A program made the position numbers and the translations under genes. The notes beneath the pieces are model-generated. The model had not been told where the DNA came from. It did not search any database and saw only the letters and a list, made by a program, of their open reading frames with translations. DNA of 64,000 nt from Pollenia angustigena (Eukaryota; Arthropoda; Insecta; Diptera; Polleniidae). Below are positions 1 through 12,080 of this stretch, piece after piece. The stretch spans positions 240,621,803 through 240,685,802 of the forward strand of contig OV884059.1 in assembly GCA_930367215.1 (NCBI GenBank). The letters are read 5' to 3'. The number at the start of each line of letters is the position of its first letter. Positions within the stretch are counted from its first letter, which is position 1.

Positions 1-149
1 GAAACACCTCAAACTTGTTGGAAACAGAGTTGGCAACCCTTTTGGATAAAGTGTTTTTTTTCGATCGCTCCGTACAAAGTATTATAAAAAATTAAAAAAC
101 TTGTTTTTTAAATAACAAAAAATTTTAAAAAAAAATATTAAGTATTCAT
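1..149. other. Unassigned 5' flank
   Basis: No gene is seen. Around position 25 the sequence CAGAGTTGGCAACCC resembles a hAT-type terminus, but no partner end was found. The 5' limit of the retrotransposon that follows cannot be placed, because neither a TSD nor a clear 5' UTR boundary is visible. Confidence 0.3.
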
Positions 150-166
150 TAGTTTATGATATTTAA

Positions 167-1173
167 TTTCTCTTATTAAAAATACCTGGTAAAAGCCGTA
201 AAAGCATACAAAATCATAAAATAATTTGTGGACAATGTAAATTAGAAATAAAAGAAGAAACAGAAGATAACATCGCATGTGATAAATGTGAAAAAGTTTT
301 GCATTCTCAATGTACAAAACTGGATAAGCGGCAATATGCATTCTTATTGGCAAATGAAAGAGAAGAATATATATGCCATTTTTGCGAAGGCGATGATAAT
401 GGTATAATAAGAGAAGAATTGTTACTTATAAAAACAAAGTTAAATAAGCTGGATCAGCTATCTCATATTCAAGATTCAATAACGTTTCTATCTAAACAAT
501 ATGATGATATATTAAAAGGTTTGGGCGAAAACAATAAAAAACTAAATGAAGTTAAAAAAGAAAATTGTCAACTGAAGGAAGAAATTAAACAGCTAAAAAG
601 TAATGTTAAAATGTTGAATGATGAGAAAGTTATAATGATTGCATTGTTATTGGCATAGAACAGAAGGAAAATGAGTCGGCAGCTGAAGCTTTGGTCAAGT
701 TTTCTAAAAAAAATGGGGTGGAAATTTCACCTGATAGTATTGATGACGCTTACTTCCTAAAAAAACGAAACGAAAAATCAAAACTGAAAAATGTTATTGT
801 TAAATTCGAAAACAAAAAATCAAAGGAAAAATTTATGGCTGTTAAAGCAGAATTAAAAAAAGATGATGAAAATAGAGTTTTTGTTAATGACCTGCTAAGC
901 AAAGAAACCATGTCGTTACTTAGCTATGCAAAAACTTTAAAATCAGTTGGTTATGCTACAGTTTACCCAAATCATGGCCGGATTTTTGCCAGAAAAAGTG
1001 CTATTTCTCGTCCCCGATTAATTAGAAATGAAGATGATGTAGACAACATTCTGTTGGAAGCGAGTACAAACAAACCAATAATGCGAAAATCTCTAAATAA
1101 TGCTGCTATACCGCAATTAGTATGTAGTGATGATGAGGGACAAGTTGATTTTATGTCTCCATTACATCAATAA
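167..1173 (+). pseudogene. LINE-A ORF1 pseudogene (PHD-like finger, coiled coil, FP-like C-terminus)
   Basis: ORF1 would encode the RNA-binding and chaperone partner of the RT. The frame is open from 167 but contains no ATG before the zinc finger, so the true start is lost or upstream. A C4HC3-like PHD pattern runs from CGQC (codons at 227-238) through CDKC and HSQC to ICHFC. A lysine/glutamate-rich coiled coil follows to about 630. The frame then shifts by one base near 625-640 and resumes as CIVIGIEQKENES through to the stop at 1173. This second part has the basic RRM-like segment (NVIVKFENKKSKEKF) and a C-terminal part like the baculovirus-FP/L1-ORF1-type domain (VFVNDLLS, then GRIFARKS). 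LINE-C ORF1 ends with the same domain type. Confidence 0.75.
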
Positions 1174-1231
1174 TTTTGTTGCTTTTAATTATTTGTTTTT
1201 TATTTGTTTTTAATTCTTTTATCTTTTATTT

Positions 1232-3933
1232 ATGATAGATAAAAACAATTATTTTAAAAGTTTAAACTCTTTTGATAATTATTTAAAAGCTATTAATTAT
1301 AAATATTTAAATATTTTATCTGTAAATTTAAGAAGCATTTCTTCACTTAATAAATTTAATAAATTTAAAACCTTACTTTCAAACTTTTCAAGATTACCAG
1401 ACATAATTGCTATTCAAGAGAAACCGTTAGAACTTCTGAGTTTCTATCGATCTCAGAAGTGTAAAAATGAAGACTTTTTTGAAATTCTGGAAAATGAATT
1501 AGATAAATTTGCAAGAAATCCATCGGTCGTAGTTGGTGATTCGAATATTGATTTAATTTCAATACAACAACAAAATGATTTAACAAATTTGTTTAATTTC
1601 TACAATTTGAAATGTTGTCATAACTTAATAACTAGACCGCAAAGTACTTCGTGCATTGATCATGTTTATAGTAATCTTGCTGAAAACATTGCTATTGACT
1701 CAGTGGAGTGTAGTTTGTCGGATCATAACATTATTTTCTGCAAATTAAAGTATAATACGGAATTTAATAATTATTATGAAACGAGTAAAGTTGTTTGTAA
1801 CCTTGAAAATGTTAAAACCTATTTAGACCAAAATCTACCATTATTACCTTACTCTAATAACCCGTCGGAATTGACATCCAATTTTATAAGAGTTTTAAAT
1901 GAGGCTAGTTTTAGGAGCTCAACTTCATCAAGTCAACATAAAAGTAAAAAGGCAGATATAGCTCCGTGGATAAACAAAAATTTGTGGTCTTTAATTGAAA
2001 CAAAGAAAAAACTATTAAAAAAGAGGAGAAAGAATAAAGATGACAATGGAACTTTATATTGCTTAAAGAGGATAAGTAAAATTATAAATAAATCTATGAA
2101 AGAATCTATAAACTACTATTATGAGAATAAAATATTGAGCTTTAATGGCGATTTAAAGAAATGTTGGAAATTTTTAAACAATGAAACCGGTCGTTCTCAG
2201 AAGAAAATTATTAATATTATTGATTCAAAAGGACTATGCGTAGAAAATAACAAAGTTAAAGCCAACACTTTTAATAATTACTTTACAAAAATTTTAGATG
2301 ATTTAAAAAATGAAATTGTTAAATACTCTAATGATAACTGTAATAACTTAAGAACGTTAAGACGACATCCAATCTGCTTTTCGTTAAACAAAGTTTCAAC
2401 ACATGATGTTGAAAATATAATATTAGGTTTAAAACCAACGTACAGTAGCGGCCAGGACCATATTTCATCGAAACTATTAAAATATTGTTATCAAGCAGTT
2501 TCACCTTTTATATCCTATATTTTTAATAGTATGATAAATACATCCATATATCCGGATGTTTTAAAGGTACACAAAGTTGTGCCTATCCCGAAGGAGGTAC
2601 ACGCAAACACGGTTGAAAAGTATAGGCCAATAGCGCTTCTTTCAACAATTGATAAAATATTTGAAAAAATAATTCATTCGCAGTTAAGTGCATATTTAGA
2701 ACGTGAATCTTTGTTACACAAAAATCAGTATGGTTTTGTAAAAGGAAGTGGAACAGATGAAGCTCTTGTTGATGTAGTAAATACAATATGTACAGGGCTG
2801 GATAATGGATTTAATGGAGTTGCAGAATACTCTATGATTTTAGTAAAGCTTTTGATCTGGTGGATCACAAAATCTTGTTGGAAAAGTTATCGTACTATGG
2901 TATTATTGGTTCTGAACTTAAACTAATTGAAAGTTTCTTAATAAAAAGATCACAGTATGTTGAAATTGGGGGAGAAAAAAGTGATATAATTCCTGTAAAT
3001 TATGGAGTACCACAGGGAAGTGTTTTAGGACCCTTGCTGTTTATGATCTACCTAAATGATTTAAATAATATGGGACTAAATGGAAAAATTGTAATGTTTG
3101 CTGATGACATATCTCTTTTTTATCCATATAAGCAGGACTTAGTACTCAAAATTCAAATGGAAAGAGACTCGGCACTTTTATTTGAGTTCGCGAGATTAAA
3201 CAGATTGATTTTAAATCCAAACAAAACCAAGTTAATACGTTTTCGACCTTATTCCCCAGCTTTAAACAACAATTTTTCTATTCTCGTTGATGGTAAAGTT
3301 ATAAATGAAGAAGTAGAAATTAAATATTTGGGAGTAATGTTGAAAAGCAATCTGTCATGGGATGGTCATATTAAATACTTAAAAGCAAATGTAGCTTCAG
3401 CTTGTGGTATATTATTTAAGCTAAAAAGAAAATTGGCCACTAAGACAAAAATGTTGATATATCAATCAATCATACACAGTAGACTTGAGTATCTCGCAAT
3501 TATCTATGGTTACAAAAAGACTTGTGAGTTAAAATCGTTACAAACATCTCAAAACAAAATATTGAAATGTGTTTTTAATTTAAACATAAGACACAATACA
3601 TTATCGTTATATAAAGATTTTGCAAAAACAGTTTTGCCAATATATGGTCTATATGTTAAACAACTTTTATATTACGTTTACAAATCTTTAAATAACATTG
3701 GATATCGAGCAATTAAGTTTAATATCAGACAAAATAGTTTTAACACAAGAAGTGGTGGAAATCTTTGGATAGCTAGATGTAGACTTGAAAAAACTAAACA
3801 AAGAATAGAATATGCTGGTAGCTTAAAGTTTAATAATTTGCCAGGAAACATTAAAAACTTCAATCGATTATCAGTTTTTAAGAAAAGTTTAAAAAGTTAT
3901 CTACTTAATAATATTGAAATGCTTCTTGAATAG
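1232..3933 (+). pseudogene. LINE-A ORF2 pseudogene (endonuclease-reverse transcriptase)
   Basis: ORF2 should encode an apurinic-type endonuclease (EEP) followed by RT for target-primed reverse transcription. The EEP starts normally (PDIIAIQE near 1400) but jumps straight to FYRSQKC. By comparison with LINE-B, about 90-100 residues are deleted at roughly 1415-1440. The later motifs VVVGDSNIDL and SDHNII remain. RT motifs are KVVPIPKE, EKYRPIALL, YGFVKGSGT, motif A FSKAFDLVDH, motif B YGVPQGSVLGPLL and motif C FADD (3097-3108), then YLGVMLKSNLSW of the thumb. A frameshift or small deletion near 2833 separates codons 1232-2830 from 2838-3933, just before motif A. The coding potential is gone, but the catalytic residues of the RT are intact. 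Confidence 0.85.
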
Positions 3934-4369
3934 TTTTTTATTTTTTTTTTTTTTTCTCTTTGCTTTTTTCTTTTTTTTATACTTTAAAGTTTCTTTAATT
4001 GTATTTTTATAATTTCTAATTTGTAATGTTATAATTTCTATAACTGAAATTAATTTTTTGCCAACTCGTCTCACAAAGCCAATATTAGGCGCGAGACAAC
4101 TTTACCTTTTTATAACGTATATTGAAATAAATAAATAAAATAAAAAAAAAAAAAAAAAACTTTGAAAACGCGCGTAGGTCGTCCCTACCTCTTGTTTTGT
4201 GTAGTTGGCTTTTACTGTTCCCTTTACCTTACTGGTCCCTTTCGCTATGCGCTGTCACAAATATAGACAATGTTAATGTAGAAGTAAGATTTAATGGAAA
4301 AACTAAAATTGTAAATAAAAAACTATTAAAAAAAAATATAACAAAAAAAATATTTTACTGTAACACTAA

Positions 4370-4722
4370 AGCCTAGATTACACTATCTCACAAGTCTTAC
4401 GTATTCCATAATACTTTGTGAGATAGAAATCTAATGAGTTTTGTTGCGACTGTCACAAAATCTAACGTAACATGACAGTTTGTGTTCAGACCATCACACA
4501 AAGTATAAACACTCACACATGACATAAAATGCAACCCTGATCCAATGAAAAGTATTATTGTTTAGAAATTTTTCAAAAAACGATGAAGTCGTATGGGATG
4601 TCAAACTTTTTCCTTAATACTTGTCAATTTCGTGACACATTGCATTCACACTATCACACTTTGTCATATTACTTGCGGTTTTGACATGTATTAATACAAA
4701 GTATAATAGTGTAATCTAGCCT
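4370..4722. mobile_element. MITE, 353 bp, 3-bp TSD TAA
   Basis: The ends are AGCCTAGATTACACTAT and, inverted, the same sequence with one mismatch. They are flanked by TAA at 4367-4369 and 4723-4725. The subterminal regions repeat variants of ACTTTGTGAGATA and CACAAAGTATA. There is no ORF. A three-base A/T target duplication is typical of PIF/Harbinger-type non-autonomous elements, which is my tentative placement. Confidence 0.7.
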
Positions 4723-4725
4723 TAA

Positions 4726-6001
4726 ATAAAACAAAAAAACAAATACTAGAACATAAGAATTTAAAAAAAAAACACACAAATTTTACATACATAGAAGAAC
4801 TTTACATTATTTTACAAAAAAAACATATTTATTTGCATAAAACATATAAGTATTGTACCACGCAGACAGCACATTAAATACACATAAAATTAAAATTTCA
4901 ACTGAAAGATTGGGCGTATAGTGTATCCACCCACATATTTGAGGTACCTCCAAAACTAAAAGAGATGCAAAATAAATGTAATACTTATCATTGTTCTTGA
5001 GAAAAATAAGCGGACAGGTGTCTGGCACTTTCTTGAAATTCGGTCCTATTAGGAAGTGAACGGGTAAAATCTGAATGTTAGTACTTTTTTGCCACCCCAT
5101 CTATCTTTTGAACCAATAAACATAGAAACAAAGTTAATACCACATTCGAAACTTATCATAAAAAATCGTATACAAATTTGGTTCTTTTTCGAAATTCGAA
5201 CATTTAAGGGGTGAAAATTGTAACTATTTTTGGTACTTTAATTTACAAAACATTTTCCTCCATTCATACAATACTGAAATTTTTGATACTTTAATGGGGG
5301 AAAAATAAAGTACCCAAAAAAGGAAATACGGGAAATTTGATATTTTTCCTTAGCCTTTTGGTTCTACTAAAGTAGCGGGTTAAATGCTAGAATTTCAACA
5401 AGTTTAAACCTAGAAAAATAAACTTTGGCATAAAAATATGTCCACGAAGAAAAAGGAGTATATGCTAGTACGGTATATTTATATGTAAATTATTTCTAAG
5501 TACAAAATAAGTGATTGAGTGAACTTTTGTAAAGTCACTCAATATTAGGTTAAGCTGTATTCTCATAAGTAGTATTTAAGCCAACAAAATTAAATTAATA
5601 AAATCAATTATTATCCAAGAATCAAAGGTCTCGCCTATGTTTTATTTTACAATAGAACACCAGAGTGATCATATCTCTTTTTGAATTTTTTTATATTAAG
5701 GTGAACAAAATTAGCATCGTAGATTCTTACTTTAATTTTAAGTCAAAATACTGACCCAAAAAATTGGTAAAAAAAAAACTTCAAACACATCTTTAACATT
5801 TTACGGATTTAATTATCTATAAGTATTTTTGTTGTTCATCAAGAATATTTTTTTTTTAGATTTTACCTAACAACTACTCCCACTATAAATTTGGCACAGC
5901 ATAAAAATACTTAGCTTACGTCTATTTGTCGACTAATGCTTGCCCGTTAGTCGAAATTCGACCAAAACCACTTAAGCAAATGTAAAGAAAGCATACATAC
6001 C
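4726..6001. other. Intergenic, no gene seen
   Basis: AT-rich sequence with short spurious ORFs only (the longest, at 4807-5100 minus, has no recognisable motif). No TIR pair, tandem array or RNA gene was found. Confidence 0.4.
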
Positions 6002-6307
6002 TGCTTGTAACAATATCAAAGCTTAAACAAAACTCCAAAAATGAACAGTTAGTTTATCTTTTCTTACATTCCCCTACAATTGGTTGGGTTCTGTCCGACT
6101 CGAATGTAAGAAAAGATAAACTCACTGTTTATTGTTGGTGTTTTGTTTAATCTTTGATATTGTTACAAGTAAACTTTGAGTGTTTAAAATTCTTATTCGC
6201 TTTAGGGTTTTATTTGTATAATATTTTTAGCTTTTCTAAAATCGTTGGAAAAGGTTTCTTGATGATCTGGCCTAAGCAACCAGTGAAATGCGCATAGAAG
6301 CTAGCTT

Positions 6308-7419
6308 GGCTCCACGAAAAGCCCCCCAATGAAATAACGCCCAAACGAGAAATGAAATATTCCCCAATTTTTTTTCATACATTTTTGGGTGTTATTTCAT
6401 ATGAAATAACTCCCAATTTTTTGGGGCCGTTTTTTTTTTTTTTTGGGAATTATTTCATTCCTCATTTAGGGTTTTCAAATTATGAAATAATCTCCAATGA
6501 AATAACACCCAACAAATTTTTAAAATTCGGGGCTTCTTTCATACCCTGTTTAATTTGGGTGTTATTTAATTTTTTATTCAGGGGTTATTTCATTTTTAAA
6601 GCTGTTGGTTTTTGGGGGTTATTTAATTTTATTTGGGGTTTTTCATTTGCTTAGTTTGATCTTTTTCCTTTTTCTTTGAGAATTCAAGTAACTGTTTTTT
6701 GGAATAACAGTGTCAACATATGAGTACAATCTGCCTTGCATGTTGAGTTGAGTTGTTGTAAAACATAAAATATTTTCAGTTGTGCATCAAAGTTCGGACG
6801 CTTTACATCATCTCGTGTTAATATTTAAAAAAATGGGATTCGAAATTGTTGGTGGAAGACGAAGATATAGCAATTTGCTATATTCTTTAAGTGAAAAACA
6901 ATTATATTTAAACAGTGGAGGTAGTTGTGTAAAGGCCAAACGTAAAAGGCAAATTGTCTTTCGAACTGCAAAAATAGAGCAGGGCTACAAGGATCTACGG
7001 GCGGGTAAAACAACCGCAGCAATATTTTTGAACCGAATATATCCTTATTATGAAGAAGACGCCTGCGGGCCTCCACACGATTCATTTCAATAATTTTGCG
7101 ACTTTGCTGTTGGTCCATATTGACTTCACGAAATCCTTGGTGAAACTGACTCTTATGAATTTTGGGCATAATTTCATTTTTGTTGCTGATGGGGTTTGTT
7201 TCATTGGGGGTTATTTCATTTTCATCATTGGGTGTTATTTCATATGAAATAACATCAAAATATTGGGGGTTGCTTCGTTTTCGTTTTGAGGCTTATTTCA
7301 TTTATTTTTCGATGTAATTTCATTCACTGCTTTTGGGTGTTATTTCCTATTTTTTGGGATTTATTTCATTGGGGGTTATTTCCTGGGCGTTATTTCATTG
7401 GGGGGCTTTTCGTGGAGCC
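6308..7419. mobile_element. Foldback element FB1, 1112 bp, 8-bp TSD
   Basis: Terminal inverted repeats of 36 bp begin GGCTCCACGAAAAGCC and are perfectly matched at the two ends. They are flanked by GCTAGCTT at 6300-6307 and 7420-7427. Inside, both arms are made of irregular reiterations of a G-rich motif of the type GGGTGTTATTTCAT and its inverse ATGAAATAACACCC, about 20 copies in all. The layout of inverted arms built from short direct repeats with an 8-9 bp TSD is that of Drosophila FB/MULE-related foldbacks. The centre (6700-7150) is non-repetitive and holds a small ORF. Confidence 0.85.
6833..7093 (+). CDS. Hypothetical 86-codon ORF in the unique core of FB1
   Basis: An ATG-initiated ORF is the only substantial one in the non-repetitive centre of FB1. 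It begins MGFEIVGGRRRYSNLLY, has a strongly basic middle (CVKAKRKRQIVF) and ends PPHDSFQ. The basic patch suggests nucleic-acid contact, but I recognise no domain. A fragment of a transposase or a captured host exon are both possible. The length is modest, and no start context or downstream signal supports expression, so it may be a chance ORF. Confidence 0.25.
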   Translation: MGFEIVGGRRRYSNLLYSLSEKQLYLNSGGSCVKAKRKRQIVFRTAKIEQGYKDLRAGKTTAAIFLNRIYPYYEEDACGPPHDSFQ

Positions 7420-7545
7420 GCTAGCTTTCCCTCAACAATAAATTTCAGTGTATTTATCCAATATGAAAAATTGGGAATTTAGCACGTCATACAGTAGTCT
7501 TAATAATAAATTTTGTATTCCCGAAAATAACTTCGGGAATATAAT

Positions 7546-8275
7546 TTAAATGTTTCCAGCATTTGTTTTTTTTTAGTCTTAGTGGATCGATTTGGAGAGC
7601 GACCAACCTCCACTCCATAATTGTGTTATCTCCCACGCAAGCCCTCGAATATTTAATTTAATTTTGTAAGTTCATTAATGTAAAAATAAAAAAGTACCAA
7701 AAAGTTCATTCTTATAGATTCTCGTCCACTCAGGACATTGCATGTTTAATTAAATGTTTCTAGGTCCAATATTCTCGAAAGTTCAAAAAGTACCAATTGA
7801 AGAACAAAAATACAGGTTATACCTGTGAAAATCCAAATACAGGTTATACCTGTTTACTCCACAAAAGAGCAGAGTTTAAAATAGTACCAGATGCTTGTCC
7901 GCTGGCTTTTCTAATGAATTACGATAAAAATTAGATTTGTTTTTAATCTCTTGATTGAATTTACCCATTTGTACCCACTCGGATGTTTATAAAATATGTA
8001 ATATGCTGATGTATACCTTTCAAATTGTGTATTTTTAAATCAGCTAACAAATAGAGGAGGAAACTGTTCTTAGCTGTTTTTGCCGATTCTTAGAAAGATT
8101 CTCTTGTATAGGTATAAATAAAGTTTGGATATTTTAACTCATATAAAATGAAATATATTAAATGAAAGTCCCTTAATTAAACTAAGGATTATATTTTAAG
8201 TTCGGAATATAGCAGCTTGAGACTTTTTCCATGTGTCCCACTTTTAATGTACAAAAAATTCCCTTAAATATTTAA
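7546..8275. other. Intergenic, twin palindromes
   Basis: No gene is seen. The palindrome ACAGGTTATACCTGT occurs twice, at 7812-7826 and 7839-7853, 27 bp apart. The rest is AT-rich without recognisable structure. Confidence 0.5.
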
Positions 8276-8362
8276 CCCGGCATGCCGCGGCGTCGGGTAA
8301 AAATATAAAATTCATCACATGGGTTATAATTTTAGCAAAAAACTGAAATCAGAGCTAAATAA

Positions 8363-9614
8363 TAGAGTTGTCAACCGACTAAGAATAATTCGATTAATCG
8401 ATTAAACAAATACAAACTCTTGTTCGATTAATTTTAAAATGGCGATTTTCAAATAACGAATAAATTGATTAAATTATTTCGATTAATCGAACAATTTTTT
8501 TTATTAAAAAATAAATAATTAAAATACTCATAAGAAATAAAAGCTTAGAATTTGATTTATTCTTATACATTTTTAGCGATTTTATACAAAATGTAGAAAA
8601 AGTAAAAACAAATATTGTTGCTATAGCCCTCATTGTAATTAACCTCAATGTTTAGTAAGCAAAAACCGTGTTAAGTATTTATTGTATTTTAAAAATGTAT
8701 TTTTTGTTCGTATTAAACAAATATTTGACAAACAATTGTAACAGCTGTTTTCTTTTTAAATCAAACGTTAAACAATTTTCATGAAATGTTGATTAAGAGC
8801 CGTTCACATTACATTTGAGATGATTTAGATGTCAGATGATAACGAAAAAAACAACAACAAACAAATTTATATTTCTTTAAAGTAATAAAAATAGATAAAA
8901 ACTGTTTTAATAAAGTTATCAGAAGATCATTTTAAACATATTAATTATGGAATTGTGAAAAATTTCAAATAAAAACATTAATAATAAATCGTGGTCGGTT
9001 GTACACGCGAGGGGTACGTTCATGGTGACCGATTCTATATTATACTCAGTTTGAGGTATGTTTAGAGGATTCGATGTGATTAATTAAGTTATTTAGTTGT
9101 AATCATGTCAATTTGAAGTGATTAACAAATAACTTCAATATATGGTTAATCATATTGATTTTGATGTGATTAGAGCTTAATCACTCTCGAGTTGCTTAAA
9201 CGCGTTTAAAGTGGTTAAAGATACTCCAACGACATCAAAAAATATGCCGAACATCTTCCAATGGAAAAAATACATAAAGAGACAGCGGTTGTTTTATAGA
9301 AGAAATTTTACGCAGAAGTTTGGCTGAAGATGGAAGGTCTGCAAACGCCTTTCGAAAATCCAAAGTTGAATCGGATTATTTAAGAATTAAGGATTTTACG
9401 ATTCCTTTAAGTAATCCATAGTTGTAAATTAACGGACGGAGGTATCTTATTTAAAATATATAATTTTTTTATTCATTATTCTTATCGATTAATTATTCAT
9501 TATTCTAATCGATTAATCGAATAATTTTTTAGATTTAATCGTTTGATCGAACAAACAAAAACAACTATTTGAATTACTCGAACAAAGCTGAAAGGCGAAT
9601 AATTGACAACTCTA
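8363..9614. mobile_element. hAT-like element, 1252 bp, 8-bp TSD
   Basis: The terminal inverted repeat TAGAGTTGTCAA fits the hAT end pattern. TSDs are CTAAATAA at 8355-8362 and CTAAATAC at 9615-9622 (7/8). Both subterminal regions carry clustered CGATTAATCGA-like motifs. No transposase frame is recognisable inside, so it is non-autonomous. Confidence 0.75.
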
Positions 9615-9695
9615 CTAAATACACTAAATTGATTTTTTTTTATTTTGGTGAAATCTGACTACACCGACGTCCAGGCTGGGTCATATTTACGTTTT

Positions 9696-9759
9696 CTGAG
9701 TTGACGCTGCTCACGTTCAATCATCAACTGAGTTGACGCTGCTCACGTTCAATCATCAA
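9696..9759. repeat. Tandem duplication, 2 x 32 bp
   Basis: Two identical adjacent 32-bp units start CTGAGTTGACGCTGCTC, inside the right part of the piggyBac-type MITE. The perfect identity suggests a recent slippage event. Confidence 0.9.
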
Positions 9760-9905
9760 CTGAAACGAAATAATACACAACATGCAAAAACGATACGCTC
9801 CAGCTACTGAAAAATTTGGCAACGTCGCAAAACTTTGAAAAAAGTGACACAGCAATTTAAGAGCATATGGGTCATATTGACCCAGCCTGCATGACGCCGG
9901 GTTAA

Positions 9906-10865
9906 ATCGCTAAAGAAACCAAAAGAATCTACAAATGATGGTATTTTTCTCCTTTTGTTATATAAAAAGCGACACTTTATAACCCAATTAATTATAAAAA
10001 CTCTCTCACCGTTCTGTTTATGTATGTGTGTGTGTAGATTTTTGTATAGGGAAAGTTTTAAAGCCTTTTTAAACATTTTTGGAAAATGCTATAGTTATCG
10101 ATTAGTCCATATTTTAAAAATTAAGCTTTTTATTTTCAATAAACGACTTTGTTAGGAGCTTGGTACCAATGTCTGATAATCGAAAGTGATTATTTCAATA
10201 TATTCTCTTAATCTGCTATAATTGTTAGTATAAATTAAATAACTTTAATAGTTATTTACAATATCTTCACCAAACAATTTCTTGAAGTATGCATATTGTT
10301 GCATATCTGCTTATTTTTGAACATATTTCTTTCCTTTCACGTTCATATTTTTAATTCTTTTGTGCATATCAGAATTTGCCCTGCTTATTAAATAAGAAAT
10401 CCTAAGAATACTATTGTATTTTATAATGAATTGTAATGCTTCTCATTAGTGTGAAAAAAGTTTGCTAAAAATCCTGCTGGCATATTAAATTTATGATTTA
10501 TTAGATTTCAAGGCAACCAACCAACTAAAGAAAGCTTAAGATCAGCCACATAAAAAGAGGAAAACAGACAAATTTATCCAGCACGTTTTTGAGTTTCAAT
10601 AAAAAAATAATACAATTTTCACATTTAAACGGAAAATACGGTAATAAATATAAAGTATAATCTAATTCAAAGAAAATACCGGCGCTTTTTTAATCAGCCA
10701 TCGCAATTTAATACCGCAAGGATGTTGTCTGTGACAACAACATTTCTTGGATGTTAAAATAAAACGATGACAAGGGTTAATAAATTTAGCAAACGTTTGA
10801 AAAGATTTAAGATAATTTTTTTAACAAAACAAATAATAACATTTTTGTTATTTAAACTAAATTAT
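9906..10865. other. Intergenic, no gene seen
   Basis: AT-rich sequence with a short GT tract near 10023-10035. No convincing ORF, TIR or RNA gene was found. Confidence 0.4.
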
Positions 10866-11704
10866 GATTGTATATTTTTAAGTAAGCTCTAGGTCTTTTA
10901 AATAGAAAACAAAATTTAAATATTTTTTATTTAACTATTTTCTATATAATTTCAAAAGATTTTGTTATTCGTGCTTAAAAACACTTGAAATTTATTGTCG
11001 ATGGGATAAGCTATTCCTATGCGCACTTCACTGGTTGCTTAGGCCAGATCATCAGGAAACTTCATCCATAAAGATTTTAGAAAAACTAAAGATATTAAAC
11101 CAAATAAAACTGTTAAACGTATAAGACTTATAAGCAACAGTTCCACTTGTAACAATATCAAAGCTTAAACAAACACATCAACAATAAACAGTGGGTTTAT
11201 CTCATCTTACATTCCCCACTACAATAAGTTGAAATTCTCTCAACATTAATTGTAGTTGTAAGTAGGTTAAGAAAAAACAAAATAAAAACAACAACAACTT
11301 ACAAAAGCATGTTGTCAATTAAGTTTTCTTTAGGCCGTGCACTTGCCTGTTTATTATCAGAAAGTAATTTCAATTTTTGGGAATACAAAATTTTAATTTC
11401 AAACGATTTTGTTATTCGTGCTTAAAAACACTTGAAATTTATTGTTGATGGGATAAGCTATTCCTATGCGCATTTCACTGGTTGCTTAGGCCAGATCATC
11501 AGGAAACTTCATCCATAAAGATTTTAGAAAAACTAAAGATATTAAACCAAATAAAACTATTAAACCAAATAAAACTGTTAAACGTATAAGACTTATAAGG
11601 GAATTAAGCACGAGTAACAAAATCTTTTGAAATTAAAATTTTGTATTCCCAAAAATTTAAATTACTTTTTGATATTTTCTATATATTTAAAAATATACAA
11701 TCAA
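10866..11704 (+). repeat. Family R copies A and B in a compound inverted element
   Basis: Copy A (10948-11219) and copy B (11353-11680) are both in plus orientation. Copy B is bounded by long inverted repeats: GGGAATACAAAATTT near 11380 and its complement near 11640, extending about 50 bp. An outer inverted pair, GATTGTATATTTTTAA at about 10866 and its complement near 11690-11704, encloses the pair. Copy B has an extra internal duplication of ATTAAACCAAATAAAACT. There is no coding sequence. Confidence 0.7.
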
Positions 11705-12080
11705 AATATTATTTTAAAAGATCAAATAAAACAAAACAAAAATTAATGTAATTTAATTTGCTGAATTGTAGTGTGTTTGATTCGTCATAGTTACCATACC
11801 TTTACTTCCCTGCAAATAAAAGGAAATTAAAAAAATTAAAAAAATTTCTTTTAAATAGTGGTTTAAATACCAAAACCCATATACTTTTCGATAATTTAAT
11901 TAATTAAACAAAATTTTACATAAATCTAAAAACCAAATACCATAAAAAAAAACAATTGTAAATCAGTATAAGTGAATATAACACAAATGAGAATAAAAAT
12001 AAATAAACAAAATAAAATATCTTATAACAACAACTAAAATACAACAAGAATTAACATGGAAACCAGGAGTGAAACATCGT

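Larger units (their letters stand above)
150..4160 (+). mobile_element. LINE-A: decayed non-LTR retrotransposon
   Basis: Two reading frames (ORF1 with a PHD-like finger, ORF2 with endonuclease and reverse transcriptase) are followed by a short 3' UTR and a tail ending in AAATAAATAAAATA plus about 18 A at 4141-4160. This is standard non-LTR architecture of the CR1/Jockey assemblage; the exact clade is not resolved. LINE-B at 15.3-19.1 kb is a diverged relative: their RT segments align throughout and both use FADD at the catalytic site. Both ORFs are broken by frameshifts and ORF2 has lost the middle of its endonuclease, so this copy cannot move on its own. Confidence 0.85.
6002..7545 (-). repeat. 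Dispersed repeat family R, copy C (interrupted)
   Basis: Two pieces, 6002-6299 and 7428-7545, match in reverse the repeats at 10948-11219, 11353-11680, 25824-25935 and 54298-54590. The shared landmarks are CTTGTAACAATATCAAAG, GATGATCTGGCCTAAGC and ACCAGTGAAATGCGCAT. The first piece is a snapback palindrome (6004-6076 against 6098-6172). The copy was split by foldback FB1, and other copies show the uninterrupted sequence across the insertion point. Confidence 0.75.
8276..9901. mobile_element. piggyBac-type MITE, TTAA TSD, interrupted
   Basis: The ends are CCCGGCATGCCGC on the left and, inverted, CCCGGCGTCATGC on the right, flanked by TTAA at 8272-8275 and 9902-9905. A TTAA duplication and CCC start define piggyBac-like elements. 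Without the 1252-bp hAT-like insertion the element is about 366 bp and non-coding. A second inverted pair, GGCTGGGTCATAT and ATATTGACCCAGCC, lies inside the right half. Confidence 0.75.

Noticed and set aside
4807..5100. 97-codon minus-strand ORF
   Set aside because: The composition is consistent with chance, there is no motif or neighbouring gene structure, and the downstream sequence shows no gene features.
6352..7247. ORFs of 65-114 codons along FB1
   Set aside because: Most lie within the repeated GGGTGTTATTTCAT-type words, so their low-complexity Phe/Gly/Tyr-rich peptides are by-products of the repeat. Only 6833-7093 is in unique sequence.
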